The notes beneath the pieces are model-generated. The model searched no databases. It worked only from the letters and a program-made list of their open reading frames with translations, and was not told the origin of the DNA. Positions 23,146 to 32,587 of a stretch of 64,000 nt of DNA are shown here, in pieces. The position numbers and the translations under genes are program-made. Position 1 is the first letter of the stretch. Each line of letters starts with the position of its first letter. This stretch comes from Bythopirellula goksoeyrii (lineage in GTDB: Bacteria; Planctomycetota; Planctomycetia; Pirellulales; Lacipirellulaceae), in NCBI RefSeq assembly GCF_008065115.1, contig NZ_CP042913.1:780338-844337 (forward strand), read 5' to 3'.

Positions 23146-26112
23146 CTATTTCATCATGATTTCATCGAGGTTTAACAAGACCGTTGCAACTTGCGTCAAT
23201 GCTTGCAAACGTTTTTCGTCACCCCCACTATTGCTATAAAGACTTACGAGTTCATCCAATTCCGTAGGCGTAGGGTTCCGACTTGTGGCAAGCTCAAAGC
23301 CATAGAAAAACTGCTCTTCAAGAGTCAAACCGGCTTGATCCATGCGTCCAGCGAGTGACTCTGCACATTCAACCAGCACCTCATCATTGAGCATTGTCAG
23401 TGCTTGCAGTGGAGAGTTTGACCTCAAACGCCGCGGAGTACAAAACTCACGTGAAGGCGCATCGAACACTGCGGCCATTGGATAGGGAATACTCCGTTTG
23501 ACGTAGGTGTAAATTGATCGGCGATACCGATCTTCTTCGCCTCGAGCCGCTGTTTTCCACTCCTCCTTATCAAATGGAGTCCAAACGCCATCCGGAATGG
23601 GCGGTTGCACGGGCGGTCCATAGAGCTTGGAACTCAGCAATCCTGAAATAGAAAGTGCCTGATCGCGGACCATCTCTGCCGAAAGAGGACTACGAGGTCC
23701 GCGAGCGAGCAATCGATTGTTAGGATCTTTCTCAAGGAGTTCTCTCGTTACAGTAGCCGATTGACGGTAGGTATTTGAAAGGACAATCTGCCTCAACAGT
23801 TTCTTGATGCTCCATTGGTGTGTTTGCTGAAATTGTAGAGCGAGTAGGTCAAGAAGTTCCGGATGCGAAGGCCGTTCCCCCGACGACCCGAAATCCTCTT
23901 CCGTGGCGACTAGGCCTGTCCCGAACAACCGAGCCCATAAGCGATTGACTGCTACGCGTGCAGTCAGTGGATTCTTAGGACTGACAAGCCACTGGGCTAA
24001 TGCCAATCGGTTGAGACCTTCGGAATCATCAAAGGCAGGCAATGCTTGGGGTACACCGGGACCAACCTGCTCACCCTTGGTTAGAAACAGTCCACGATCG
24101 AACACATGCGTAATGCGAGAGAGATGTTCAGGGATCTCCCTCATGATGGGTAGTTCAGTTGTTTGGAACTCGGAAAGATCCTTCTTAAGCTGCTCCAGAC
24201 GATCGTAATTTGCATCTGACACTAGAGTGCCTAGGGTAGGATCATCAGAAATTTCTACGTGACCACGTCGAGGAACCAACGCAAATCCCGCAGAGATAGC
24301 GTTGTTTTTCAACCGGAGTCTGAGCCAACTTCCAGATGGAACTTCGCACTGAGTCTCTAATACGAACGCAGCCTGACGAGAGTGATAAATGCGGCTTGGT
24401 GCGGAGAATCCTTCCTTTGAATCTGGATTGAGACTTTCATTTGGATCGTAGATTGGTACTGGCTCATCGGTGATGACTCGCTTGAAGACTAGTTTCCGAA
24501 TAGTTTCGATTCCGGGAATAAATAGCTCAGCGTCGACATGAGATAGAACAAATCCCCATTCCGAGTCACTTATCGCACGCTCTGCATGAAGCGGTGAGAT
24601 TGTTACTCTCACTGCGGCGATAGGGTCGCAGTGCTCGGGGAGAGGTGCCTCGAGAGTAAATTCTGTTTCATCTGCCAGTGCGTCTGTCGCGATGAATTCA
24701 CTAATGCCCTCATTCTCTCGCACCTCTATGCCCGTCACTGTGTTGGATTTCGCATGTAAGAGTTTCAAGGGGTGCCAAGCCACGTCATAAGTTAGAAAAC
24801 TATGATCTTTCTTCCACAAATCATTCTGCAAATTTGCATTTTGTTGGAATAGTGATTCATACGATTCGTACTCAGATATGTCCTCTGGCACTTCAATCGC
24901 TGGTTGATGGTCGCCTAAATCGCTGTCTGCCGTATTATTAAAAAAAGCGGCGAATTGATAGTATTCTTTGTGTCGAAAAGGATCGTAGGGATGATTGTGG
25001 CATTGAGTGCAGCCGAAAGTTAAGCCTTGCCATGCTTGCCATGTCGTATCGACGCGATCAAGAACCGCGGCAATTCTAAACTCTTCATCATCAGTGCCAG
25101 CTTCGTTATTCGATTGGGTTAGTCGATGAGCCCCTGTTGCGATCAGATCCCTTATTCCAGGATCAGGTAGTAAATCCCCAGCGAGTTGCTTGATGGTAAA
25201 TTCATCATAAGGCATATCACTATTGAGTGCCTCAATGACCCAATCTCTATATTTCCATACATTGGCTCGGGCATCTACTCCAAGTCCATCGGAGTCGGCG
25301 TATCGAATAAGATCGAGCCACACACTCGCCCAGCGTTCGCCAAAATGAGGAGACGCCAGCAAGCGATCAACTTCAGCAGCGTAGGCTGCTTCGCCTCGAT
25401 TTTTGACAGCATCGGTGAGACTACGTACCTCGGAAGGTGTCGGGGGTAATCCTATAAGATCGAGACTAACCCTGCGCAGCCAGAGATTTGGGGAAGCGGC
25501 CTCGCTAGGCTGCAATCCTTCAGCTTCCAAGCGAGCAAGAACGAATCGGTCCACATCGTTGAGAATCCATTCACGGTTCTTTATCTTCGGAGGGAATCTG
25601 GGCTGAGGCGGGCGAAATGCCCAATGCTCTTGCCACTGAGCACCTTCGGCAATCCATTGGCGAAGTAAATCACAATCCTCCTTGGATAGTGCAGGTCCAT
25701 GGTCGGGAGGAGGCATCCTCAGATCGGGATCCTGCGACGTCACTCGCTCCAAGAGAATGGATTCCTCGGGGTTACCTGGCTCGATTACCCAACCGTTTGG
25801 AGGAAGAACTTGATCACGATAAACGAAGGATATATCGCCAGCTTGCTTTACACCACCATGGCAAGCGACGCAATGCTTATTAAGTACCGGTCGGATGTGA
25901 CGATCAAAGCTGACGCGAGTTGGTTTATTACTATCGTTAGCATAAAGAGTGCCTGCGCAGGACATGATGAATAAAAAGGCACTCCCCCAGCAAACCAATA
26001 GACTGGGCATGCATTTGTTACTCAGCAGCTTGACCAGCCCAAACTTGTTGGTGGTTTCATGACATATCGTGTGAATTCTCATACTAGATGATAAAAAGCA
26101 AATTAGAATCAT
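23146..26112 (-). CDS. PSCyt1/DUF1549/DUF1553 cytochrome-type protein
   Basis: 988 residues. After an N-terminal hydrophobic region comes the planctomycete cytochrome c domain with the heme motif CVACH at residues 81-85, then DUF1549 (from WILNDVDRFVLARLEAEGLQ, with LIRYADSDGLGVD and GCTQCHNHPYDPFRHKEYYQ), an inserted beta domain, and DUF1553 (from LALAQWLVSPKNPLTARVAV through SRNPTPTELDEL). Note that CTQCH gives a second possible heme site. The ATG at 26112 overlaps the stop of the preceding gene (ATGA); starts at 26082 or 26010 would give a cleaner signal peptide. Probably a multidomain envelope redox protein working with DUF1501. Confidence 0.9.
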   Translation of the reverse strand: MILICFLSSSMRIHTICHETTNKFGLVKLLSNKCMPSLLVCWGSAFLFIMSCAGTLYANDSNKPTRVSFDRHIRPVLNKHCVACHGGVKQAGDISFVYRDQVLPPNGWVIEPGNPEESILLERVTSQDPDLRMPPPDHGPALSKEDCDLLRQWIAEGAQWQEHWAFRPPQPRFPPKIKNREWILNDVDRFVLARLEAEGLQPSEAASPNLWLRRVSLDLIGLPPTPSEVRSLTDAVKNRGEAAYAAEVDRLLASPHFGERWASVWLDLIRYADSDGLGVDARANVWKYRDWVIEALNSDMPYDEFTIKQLAGDLLPDPGIRDLIATGAHRLTQSNNEAGTDDEEFRIAAVLDRVDTTWQAWQGLTFGCTQCHNHPYDPFRHKEYYQFAAFFNNTADSDLGDHQPAIEVPEDISEYESYESLFQQNANLQNDLWKKDHSFLTYDVAWHPLKLLHAKSNTVTGIEVRENEGISEFIATDALADETEFTLEAPLPEHCDPIAAVRVTISPLHAERAISDSEWGFVLSHVDAELFIPGIETIRKLVFKRVITDEPVPIYDPNESLNPDSKEGFSAPSRIYHSRQAAFVLETQCEVPSGSWLRLRLKNNAISAGFALVPRRGHVEISDDPTLGTLVSDANYDRLEQLKKDLSEFQTTELPIMREIPEHLSRITHVFDRGLFLTKGEQVGPGVPQALPAFDDSEGLNRLALAQWLVSPKNPLTARVAVNRLWARLFGTGLVATEEDFGSSGERPSHPELLDLLALQFQQTHQWSIKKLLRQIVLSNTYRQSATVTRELLEKDPNNRLLARGPRSPLSAEMVRDQALSISGLLSSKLYGPPVQPPIPDGVWTPFDKEEWKTAARGEEDRYRRSIYTYVKRSIPYPMAAVFDAPSREFCTPRRLRSNSPLQALTMLNDEVLVECAESLAGRMDQAGLTLEEQFFYGFELATSRNPTPTELDELVSLYSNSGGDEKRLQALTQVATVLLNLDEIMMK

Positions 26113-27479
26113 TGGACTACCAGAGAACCTTCTTGGTTCATCTGACCGCTGTCTTCAGGTTCATAAGTCACACCTGTAGAACCCTGAGCGTAGATCCGAC
26201 CTCCGTTGTCAGCTACCATTCGATCGCTTGAATCAGGTCGTGGGCTCGAGGCTGCTATATCCAAGATGATCTCGGAGCCGCTGTCGGCATATGCAAATGC
26301 TCCCTGGGGCAGTTTTGTGAAATAATAGTCATTCAGTTCCACAGCTTTCCCGAAGATTTCTCCGCCAGCGACTGCATAGAATCCAAAGTCTCCCTTGATA
26401 TTTCGAAGCTTGGACTGGTAGATATTCACAAGCGATCTTGCCCCAGCGAAGTAGACAGACTTGTGAGCAACTGCGTAGCCTTTCCAGAGTTCCAACGTAG
26501 TATTTACTGCTGAGGCGTCGCAATTCGTAGCAGTGTGGAAGGGAATATTGATTACACCTCCGCTCTCGCCTGAAGCAACAACCTGGCAATCGATGACTTC
26601 TGCTCCGCGAGCTTCGATTCGTGCTCCACCTCCATTGGCAACGAATGCAATATTGGCTCCTTGAATTGTGCAATTGTAATCCATCCAAGCAGAGCTATCG
26701 TGACAAATCATTCCGTACTGTGCGTTCGGCACATAAGCCTGGAAACTGTGATTCATTGCAAAGTTACTTCGATACTGGCTGTTTGAACTCAGGTGCATCG
26801 GGCCACCATTGTAATGGTAGGCGAAGAATAGATCGCTCTTGTTGACTACTCGGCACCCCACCGAATTGATACCCCATACGCCGCCGATAATCGCTACTTT
26901 GCCTAAACGAATGGACGCGCTGGTTTCACTTGTTTCCCAAGAATGGTGCAAGCCACACGAAATCGTATATCTCGTGGGGCCATCGCCATAGGTGTCACGG
27001 TTGATGATCGCCACGTTGTCGAGACCACCAAGACCATAGGGCAAGGCAAGTCCATGTATTTTATTACCACGGATTTCAATCCACGCCCCGAACTTCGACT
27101 TTATGAAATCGATATCCGCCGCCTTCTGCCCCGTCATGTCCGCAACACGTGGCATATCGCCCTCGAGCTGTGGTCCTGTTATGAAAACGCTCCTAGCATT
27201 CATGTTTCGGAAGTCATAGTTCTGGAGAATGTGTTCCCCAGCAGCAAGTGAAATCGTGAGACTGCCGCCATTGATGAATACTCGCTTGCTTGACCATTCG
27301 AAGGCCGCTTCCAACGTTTTAAACGCTTGCTGTGGTCCAACCGTCACAGTGATGTTTTCGTTGCTCCATATCAATGCACTATTTTCGTTGGGAGATTCTG
27401 TAGGAGCTGCACCAGTGAGAAATAATACAGCGAGACACAGAAGTATTCCGGAGATGAATCCAATTACACGCTCGTACAC
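26109..27479 (-). CDS. secreted beta-helix protein
   Basis: 456 residues from GTG at 27479, chosen because AAAGGA stands six bases before it (TTG at 27485 is too close). A signal peptide covers about 1-28 (VIGFISGILLCLAVLFLTGA). An opening like FKTLEAAFEWSSKRVFINGG resembles the first coil of pectate-lyase-like right-handed beta-helices, and the long repetitive body is rich in short beta strands and Asn/Gly turns. No catalytic motif of a named polysaccharide lyase family is recognised, and structural, phage-tail-spike-like or adhesive roles are possible. Translationally overlaps the downstream DUF1553 gene. Confidence 0.6.
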   Translation of the reverse strand: MYERVIGFISGILLCLAVLFLTGAAPTESPNENSALIWSNENITVTVGPQQAFKTLEAAFEWSSKRVFINGGSLTISLAAGEHILQNYDFRNMNARSVFITGPQLEGDMPRVADMTGQKAADIDFIKSKFGAWIEIRGNKIHGLALPYGLGGLDNVAIINRDTYGDGPTRYTISCGLHHSWETSETSASIRLGKVAIIGGVWGINSVGCRVVNKSDLFFAYHYNGGPMHLSSNSQYRSNFAMNHSFQAYVPNAQYGMICHDSSAWMDYNCTIQGANIAFVANGGGARIEARGAEVIDCQVVASGESGGVINIPFHTATNCDASAVNTTLELWKGYAVAHKSVYFAGARSLVNIYQSKLRNIKGDFGFYAVAGGEIFGKAVELNDYYFTKLPQGAFAYADSGSEIILDIAASSPRPDSSDRMVADNGGRIYAQGSTGVTYEPEDSGQMNQEGSLVVQ

Positions 27480-27563
27480 AGACAATCCTTTCTTGAGAGT
27501 GGGCTAGTAGGCATCACTCCAATTGCTTGACAATAATAGAGTTCTGCGAAATCCGCATCACAA

Positions 27564-29435
27564 CTAGGGTTGATTATCGCTTGGAGACACCACGTCGCCT
27601 TCAACGGCATAGGACTTTATGACCGTGTTGCCCTCTTCAAGAAAAAGATGCACATAGAAATCATTCGTTTGAATTGGATCGTCTAATTCAAGCACAATTT
27701 CGCCTCGGAAATTACCATCCGTCTTTTCCTGGGCGACGAGATCAGTCCCATTGAGCGAAACTCCTATACCAATTTTGGCTGGGCTGTCATTGGCAGCTGC
27801 GTTGCCCTCCGCACGTAGCCTAGAGAGGTTGATATCCTGCGGTACCTTTAGATGTTGGACAATTTCAAGCACGCCAGGGCTATTGGCATGCAGCCCGGCC
27901 GGGGATTGGACAATCTTCCTGGGTTCCTTGATGTCCGCAGTATGGTAAATGCTCATATCCCGCAGGTCTTCTTCAAAAAGCACTTTGCCGTCATCGTTGA
28001 CCTCAAGTTCCAACACTTTCTCTTGAGGCGGGACGACATCCGCTTCCACTTCAATCGACTCAACACCTGCTAACACCTCGCCGTTAGTTTTGGCCGTTCC
28101 ACCCATCGTGTAGACCACCTGAAAATTTGTCCCTGATAAACGATCACCAGGAATCACCAAATCCATCGTTCCTTGTGGGCCAAGTGTTGCGCAACCAATT
28201 TCACTTCCCACAGAATCTCGCACTGAAAGCGAGACCGCAGCATCGGTTTCAGGCGCAATGAAAGCGGGAGCATGGACTCGCAGTTCTGAAATTGGAAATG
28301 CGCTAGCAAACGAATAAGCAACCGAGGACTCCGCAGGCCCGACTTGGCGAGGGCGCAGTTCTACAGGGGTCGAATCCCATCTCAGATCGGCAAAACCTGT
28401 AATTGCAGTATCGTTGACAAATCGCAGTGTTCGATCTTGGGCGTAGTCTTCTTGGTAGGAGGCTGAAGTATCACTTGACGAAGAGAAAGCAAGCTCGATT
28501 ATGGGGGTCTCCCACGGAACAGTATCCCAAGAACTTTTATTGGGACCTGGGTCTAACTTGGCTTCCATCGAATATTGGAGAACACGAGCGAAGGTCTGCT
28601 TGAGGCTATCGGGGGCTTGTTTTTGCCAACCCCACCACGCGCCTGGTCGCCCAAACCAGGCGAAATAGGAAGTGGGGATATTGTACTTTCGACAGACTTC
28701 CCATTGCTCTCCGAAGCGACGGGGGATATAAGGCACTGACTGCTGGCCGCCTCCTGCCCAAATAATTTGAACGATAGGTTTCTGCATGACCGTGTAGCCA
28801 CGCATCGCGCGCTCCATGTCAGGTTGGTCGAGATGATACTCGTCCGCCATCCAACCATCTGATTTTAAGTTCGGCCAACCTGTTACTCCCGGTATCGACC
28901 CATGCGAACTAGGAGAGTACCACTGATAAATTGGCACGTCATGCTTCGCCTTGATCAACTCGTACAGTCGGTTCAGATGCCGATCACGACCATTCCAAAA
29001 GATGTGTTCTTCACCCAGAGTAATTGCATAGATTTCGCTACTGTCAACCTGGGTAAAAAAATCATCCACTACAGCTGCAAGCTTTTCGATTTCTGAATCG
29101 TCCGCATCATGACTAAGATGGTGGACAGCATAGAATTCCCCATCAGCGTTTTTGGCTCGTGGAACTAGGTCTACAATGACCCGCGTTCCATTGCGACGAG
29201 CTTTTTGCAAGCTATCGTTCCATTCGGAGATATCCTGCCCTTCGCTCACGACGGCTGGCACGATGAAGTAATCGAACGGCGTATCAGCTTGCAAAAAGTA
29301 TTGATTCCATCCGCAATACAATCCGGAGTCCTTGAAAGTCAAAGGAACACGAGGGCCGGGGATTTCTTCCGCACGACACGTAAGCGTGAAATTGATTGCC
29401 AAAAGAAGACCTAAAACCGCAAATCCGTTTTTCAT
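27564..29435 (-). CDS. secreted TIM-barrel glycosidase-like protein, unanchored paralogue
   Basis: 623 residues, signal peptide 1-22, start ATG at 29435 with GAGGTG upstream. The N-terminal half looks like an (alpha/beta)8 hydrolase: LYCGWNQYF, NGTRVIVDLVPRA, YAITLGEEHIFWNGRDRH (acidic pair after a beta strand, as in glycosidases), WMADEYHLDQPDMERAMRGY and IIWAGGG. The second half is beta-sandwich-like (ELRVHAPAF, GVSLNGTDLV). I cannot place it in a named glycoside hydrolase family. It aligns over nearly its whole length with residues about 190-780 of the next gene upstream, but lacks that protein's N-terminal domain, dockerin and PEP-CTERM tail, so it should be a soluble version. Confidence 0.6.
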   Translation of the reverse strand: MKNGFAVLGLLLAINFTLTCRAEEIPGPRVPLTFKDSGLYCGWNQYFLQADTPFDYFIVPAVVSEGQDISEWNDSLQKARRNGTRVIVDLVPRAKNADGEFYAVHHLSHDADDSEIEKLAAVVDDFFTQVDSSEIYAITLGEEHIFWNGRDRHLNRLYELIKAKHDVPIYQWYSPSSHGSIPGVTGWPNLKSDGWMADEYHLDQPDMERAMRGYTVMQKPIVQIIWAGGGQQSVPYIPRRFGEQWEVCRKYNIPTSYFAWFGRPGAWWGWQKQAPDSLKQTFARVLQYSMEAKLDPGPNKSSWDTVPWETPIIELAFSSSSDTSASYQEDYAQDRTLRFVNDTAITGFADLRWDSTPVELRPRQVGPAESSVAYSFASAFPISELRVHAPAFIAPETDAAVSLSVRDSVGSEIGCATLGPQGTMDLVIPGDRLSGTNFQVVYTMGGTAKTNGEVLAGVESIEVEADVVPPQEKVLELEVNDDGKVLFEEDLRDMSIYHTADIKEPRKIVQSPAGLHANSPGVLEIVQHLKVPQDINLSRLRAEGNAAANDSPAKIGIGVSLNGTDLVAQEKTDGNFRGEIVLELDDPIQTNDFYVHLFLEEGNTVIKSYAVEGDVVSPSDNQP

Positions 29436-29606
29436 AACACACCTCACTGTTTTCTGGCAGGAAGAAAGAAGAACTAGCAGATGGATAGTAAAATTGCCTC
29501 GTTTTAGAAGTATCTTTCCTGAAATATTGAGTCAAACATTGCGTGTAGTAAAGATACACAAAACTTGTCGAACCAACATCTAATAGGGCCAGCTTGTCGA
29601 CTCACT

Positions 29607-32195
29607 TCAATTGCTTCTCTTGCGATTGAATTGGATTAGGGTCGTCAAAGCAATACTCAGTAGGAGGGCCGATGTTGGCTCCGGAACGCTTGTCTGTGTC
29701 GCACTGAATGGGCTGACACCCATGCCGTAATTGGCCTGCCAGTCCCCCAAGCTCCCCACGGCAGGGTTGCGCTGCCAGACGAGGAAATCGTTTCCGTCCA
29801 CGTCGCCATCGCCGTCGAAATCACCGTCTATCCCTGGGCCAATTCCTTCCAGAGTATAGGACTCAATCAATCCATAGCTTCCATCAAGAAGCAAGTGAAC
29901 AAAGAAGGAGTCCGACTCGATTGACTGGCTCGTTAAATCGAGCAACAACTCACCATCAAATGTTCCGGACGACGTAACCTGGTCGATAATGTTTATCCCA
30001 TCCAAAGAAATGCCGATACCTATCGTGGCTTGGAAGGAAGGATTGTCTTGATCTGCTGCACCAGTCGCGCGCAATTCGGTGAGGGTGATGTCCTCGGGCG
30101 TGGCAAATTCCTGGATCACCTCGAGTTGGCCCGGATTCTGATTGGCGAACAGGCCAGCGTTGGAATAGCCAACTTTTCCGAGATTATTAAACTCCGCAGT
30201 ATGAAAGACGCTCATGCCACTCAAATCTTCCTCAAACGATACGAGGCCCCCAGCACCGATTTCCAGATCAATGGCTTTTTGGGTGGGTATCACGACATCA
30301 GCATCGACGTCAATTGAGTCCACACCTGCCAGAACATCACCCACAGTTAGCGAGGTGCCTGTCATGGTGTAGGCGACCTGGAATTCACGCCCTGGGAAGG
30401 AGCCACCTGGTACGGTCATGCTCATCGCACCCCCAGCGGTCATGGTGGTGCTCTGCAGAAGATTGCCATCCATGTCGAGCACTGACAGGGTCACCGCCCC
30501 GTCGGTACCAGGCGTGATGAAGCCGGGAGCGTCGATCCGCAATTCGGTCAAAGGAAAGGCACTGCTAAAATTGTAAGCAACCGAAGAGGATGCTGCCCCC
30601 GTTTCGCGAGGCCGGAGTTCCACGGGAGACGAGTCCCACCGCAAATCTGCAAATCCCGTGATGTCGGTTTGATTGATAAATCGCACTACCCTGTCAGAGA
30701 TATAGTCCTCGGTATAGAAAGGAGTTACGTCGCTCTGCGAGAGGAAAGCCAACTCAATGGTCGGGATTTCCCAGGGTACCGTGTCCCAGGAGGCCGAATC
30801 AGGTGCTGGAGCCGATGCTGCAGCAATCGCTGTATTCTTTACGAGATCAAATCTGGCTGCCGTTACAGAATCCACACCTGGATCCCAGCCATACAGACCA
30901 CCAACTCCTGACCATGTGAAATAACCTGCCGCGACATCATACTTCTGATGTACAGCAATCTGTTCGTCGAAACGTTCCTGAATGAATGGGATAGAAAAAC
31001 CATCTCCACCGGCCCACAGGATATTGGTGATCGGTTTTTGCTGAATCACATATGCACGTGTGTTCTGTTCCATATTAGGTTGATCCAGAATATATTCGTC
31101 TGAAACCCAGCCATCAGAATTCAAATTGTAGAAACCAGATACCCCTGGTGCTGTCCCAATGCTACTGGGGGTGTACCACTGAAAGATTGGTAGATCAGGG
31201 TGATTAATTTTGATTTTGTCATAGAGTTTATTGAGATGATCCACTCGCCCGTCCCAAAATATATGCTCCTCGCCCAGTGTAATTCCGTATAGTTCATTCT
31301 TGTCGACTTGGGCAAAGAATTCGTCAACAACTGCAGCCAACTTGTCTATATCGGAATCCGGCGAGCTCGGTGTGAGGTCGGTAATCCCAAAGAACCCCCC
31401 CGATCCATTGGAAGCCTGCGGGATAAGATCAGCAATGATTCGCTTACCTCCGGCACGGGCTTGCTGTAGATTATCATTCCACGCCGAGTGCCCTTGAGCG
31501 TCACCTTGAGTAGCAACTGCTTGCACCACATGATGGTCAAACGGAGTCTCAGGATTGACGAAATACCCATTCCAACCCCCGTACAAACCAGAACTTTGAA
31601 ACGTCAGCGGTTCACGAGCAGGAGGAATAACTGGAAGCGGGGTCAGGTCCGCGTAGAGATTCATCTGACTGATATCTACATGCTGCGATACATGCCCCAG
31701 TCCTTTTACAACCTCCACTCCGACATGAACGCTCGTAAGACCACTGAGGGTTGCATCCCCCGTAGCATCCAAGGCCAGAGGCACATCGACTACCACTTGC
31801 CCATTGTATTCTGCCCCAATGTATGTGGAATAATCAAACGATAGAGTGGTTGTAGGTTGCGCAAATCCCATACCGATTCGACCGTCCATAATCCAAGAAC
31901 TAAATCCAGAGCCAAGCGCTTCGAGACGGATATTCGACATCGAGAAACCCGCAGGAGCGGAGATTTCTCGGAACAAGTTGTAATGCCCGGTTCCACTCGT
32001 GTTTGGATGTTCAAAACCGACTTTGGTCGGATCCCCACCCTTCTCGAATACCAACGGTAGACCCGTGTCTGACGGAACCACCGTCCATGCGCTACCGCCA
32101 TTAGTGAAATCCAGCGATTCGATAAGTACCGCACTCGCGGAGCCTGATAAAAGGAACAGTATCACTGTAAATGCGAATTGGCATATTGCTCTCAT
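29607..32195 (-). CDS. multidomain surface glycosidase-like protein with dockerin and PEP-CTERM
   Basis: 862 residues with an ideal AAGGAG ribosome site. Order: signal peptide (1-22); a ~165-residue domain starting LDFTNGGSAW and ending VSQHVDISQMNLYADL, shared with three proteins at 46-49 kb; the TIM-barrel hydrolase-like module (about 190-540, YGITLGEEHIFWDGR, WVSDEYILDQPNMEQNTRAY, ILWAGGDGF); beta-sandwich modules; a dockerin-like EF-hand (GDFDGDGDVDGNDFLVWQRN); and a PEP-CTERM anchor (VPEPTSALLLSIALTTLI, NRKRSN). This is an exported, surface-sorted enzyme candidate. It heads the minus-strand run down to 20637 and is divergent from the oxidoreductase gene at 32588. Confidence 0.72.
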   Translation of the reverse strand: MRAICQFAFTVILFLLSGSASAVLIESLDFTNGGSAWTVVPSDTGLPLVFEKGGDPTKVGFEHPNTSGTGHYNLFREISAPAGFSMSNIRLEALGSGFSSWIMDGRIGMGFAQPTTTLSFDYSTYIGAEYNGQVVVDVPLALDATGDATLSGLTSVHVGVEVVKGLGHVSQHVDISQMNLYADLTPLPVIPPAREPLTFQSSGLYGGWNGYFVNPETPFDHHVVQAVATQGDAQGHSAWNDNLQQARAGGKRIIADLIPQASNGSGGFFGITDLTPSSPDSDIDKLAAVVDEFFAQVDKNELYGITLGEEHIFWDGRVDHLNKLYDKIKINHPDLPIFQWYTPSSIGTAPGVSGFYNLNSDGWVSDEYILDQPNMEQNTRAYVIQQKPITNILWAGGDGFSIPFIQERFDEQIAVHQKYDVAAGYFTWSGVGGLYGWDPGVDSVTAARFDLVKNTAIAAASAPAPDSASWDTVPWEIPTIELAFLSQSDVTPFYTEDYISDRVVRFINQTDITGFADLRWDSSPVELRPRETGAASSSVAYNFSSAFPLTELRIDAPGFITPGTDGAVTLSVLDMDGNLLQSTTMTAGGAMSMTVPGGSFPGREFQVAYTMTGTSLTVGDVLAGVDSIDVDADVVIPTQKAIDLEIGAGGLVSFEEDLSGMSVFHTAEFNNLGKVGYSNAGLFANQNPGQLEVIQEFATPEDITLTELRATGAADQDNPSFQATIGIGISLDGINIIDQVTSSGTFDGELLLDLTSQSIESDSFFVHLLLDGSYGLIESYTLEGIGPGIDGDFDGDGDVDGNDFLVWQRNPAVGSLGDWQANYGMGVSPFSATQTSVPEPTSALLLSIALTTLIQFNRKRSN

Positions 32196-32587
32196 GAATT
32201 CTCCTTCTCTGTGCCTGTAATCAACGAAATTTCTGTCCCAGCAATATCTGAATCGTATAATACTTGAGCTCTTGATTGAAATCAGTTGAACCCGAATAGT
32301 TCATACTTTAGGAGCAGCGTGAAACCAACTTCTTTCGACTTGATTGATTCCGATTAAACTGTAGGTAGTACTCAATATTGAGATTACTCTAGGGAATTAA
32401 TTCAGGATCTAGAAAGTTTGCCGCGGCAACTGCCATACGATTGCATGTTAGTCTTAATAGGATTATCATACAAGCAAATAGTTGCTCTTTTCCTGAATTT
32501 CTTGTGGAATCGCCGAAAAAGCGGACCATTTTCACCTGTTGCTTATATTGCCATAATGCCTCGATTATTCTCGGAGAGTTTCAAATA
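32196..32587. promoter_or_regulatory. divergent intergenic region with 12-bp palindrome
   Basis: About 390 AT-rich bases between the surface protein gene (minus) and the oxidoreductase gene (plus). The perfect palindrome CTCAATATTGAG lies at 32371-32382, near the centre, and could be an operator for both directions. GTATAATA near 32257-32264 resembles a plus-strand -10 element. No open reading frame of substance is seen. Confidence 0.35.
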
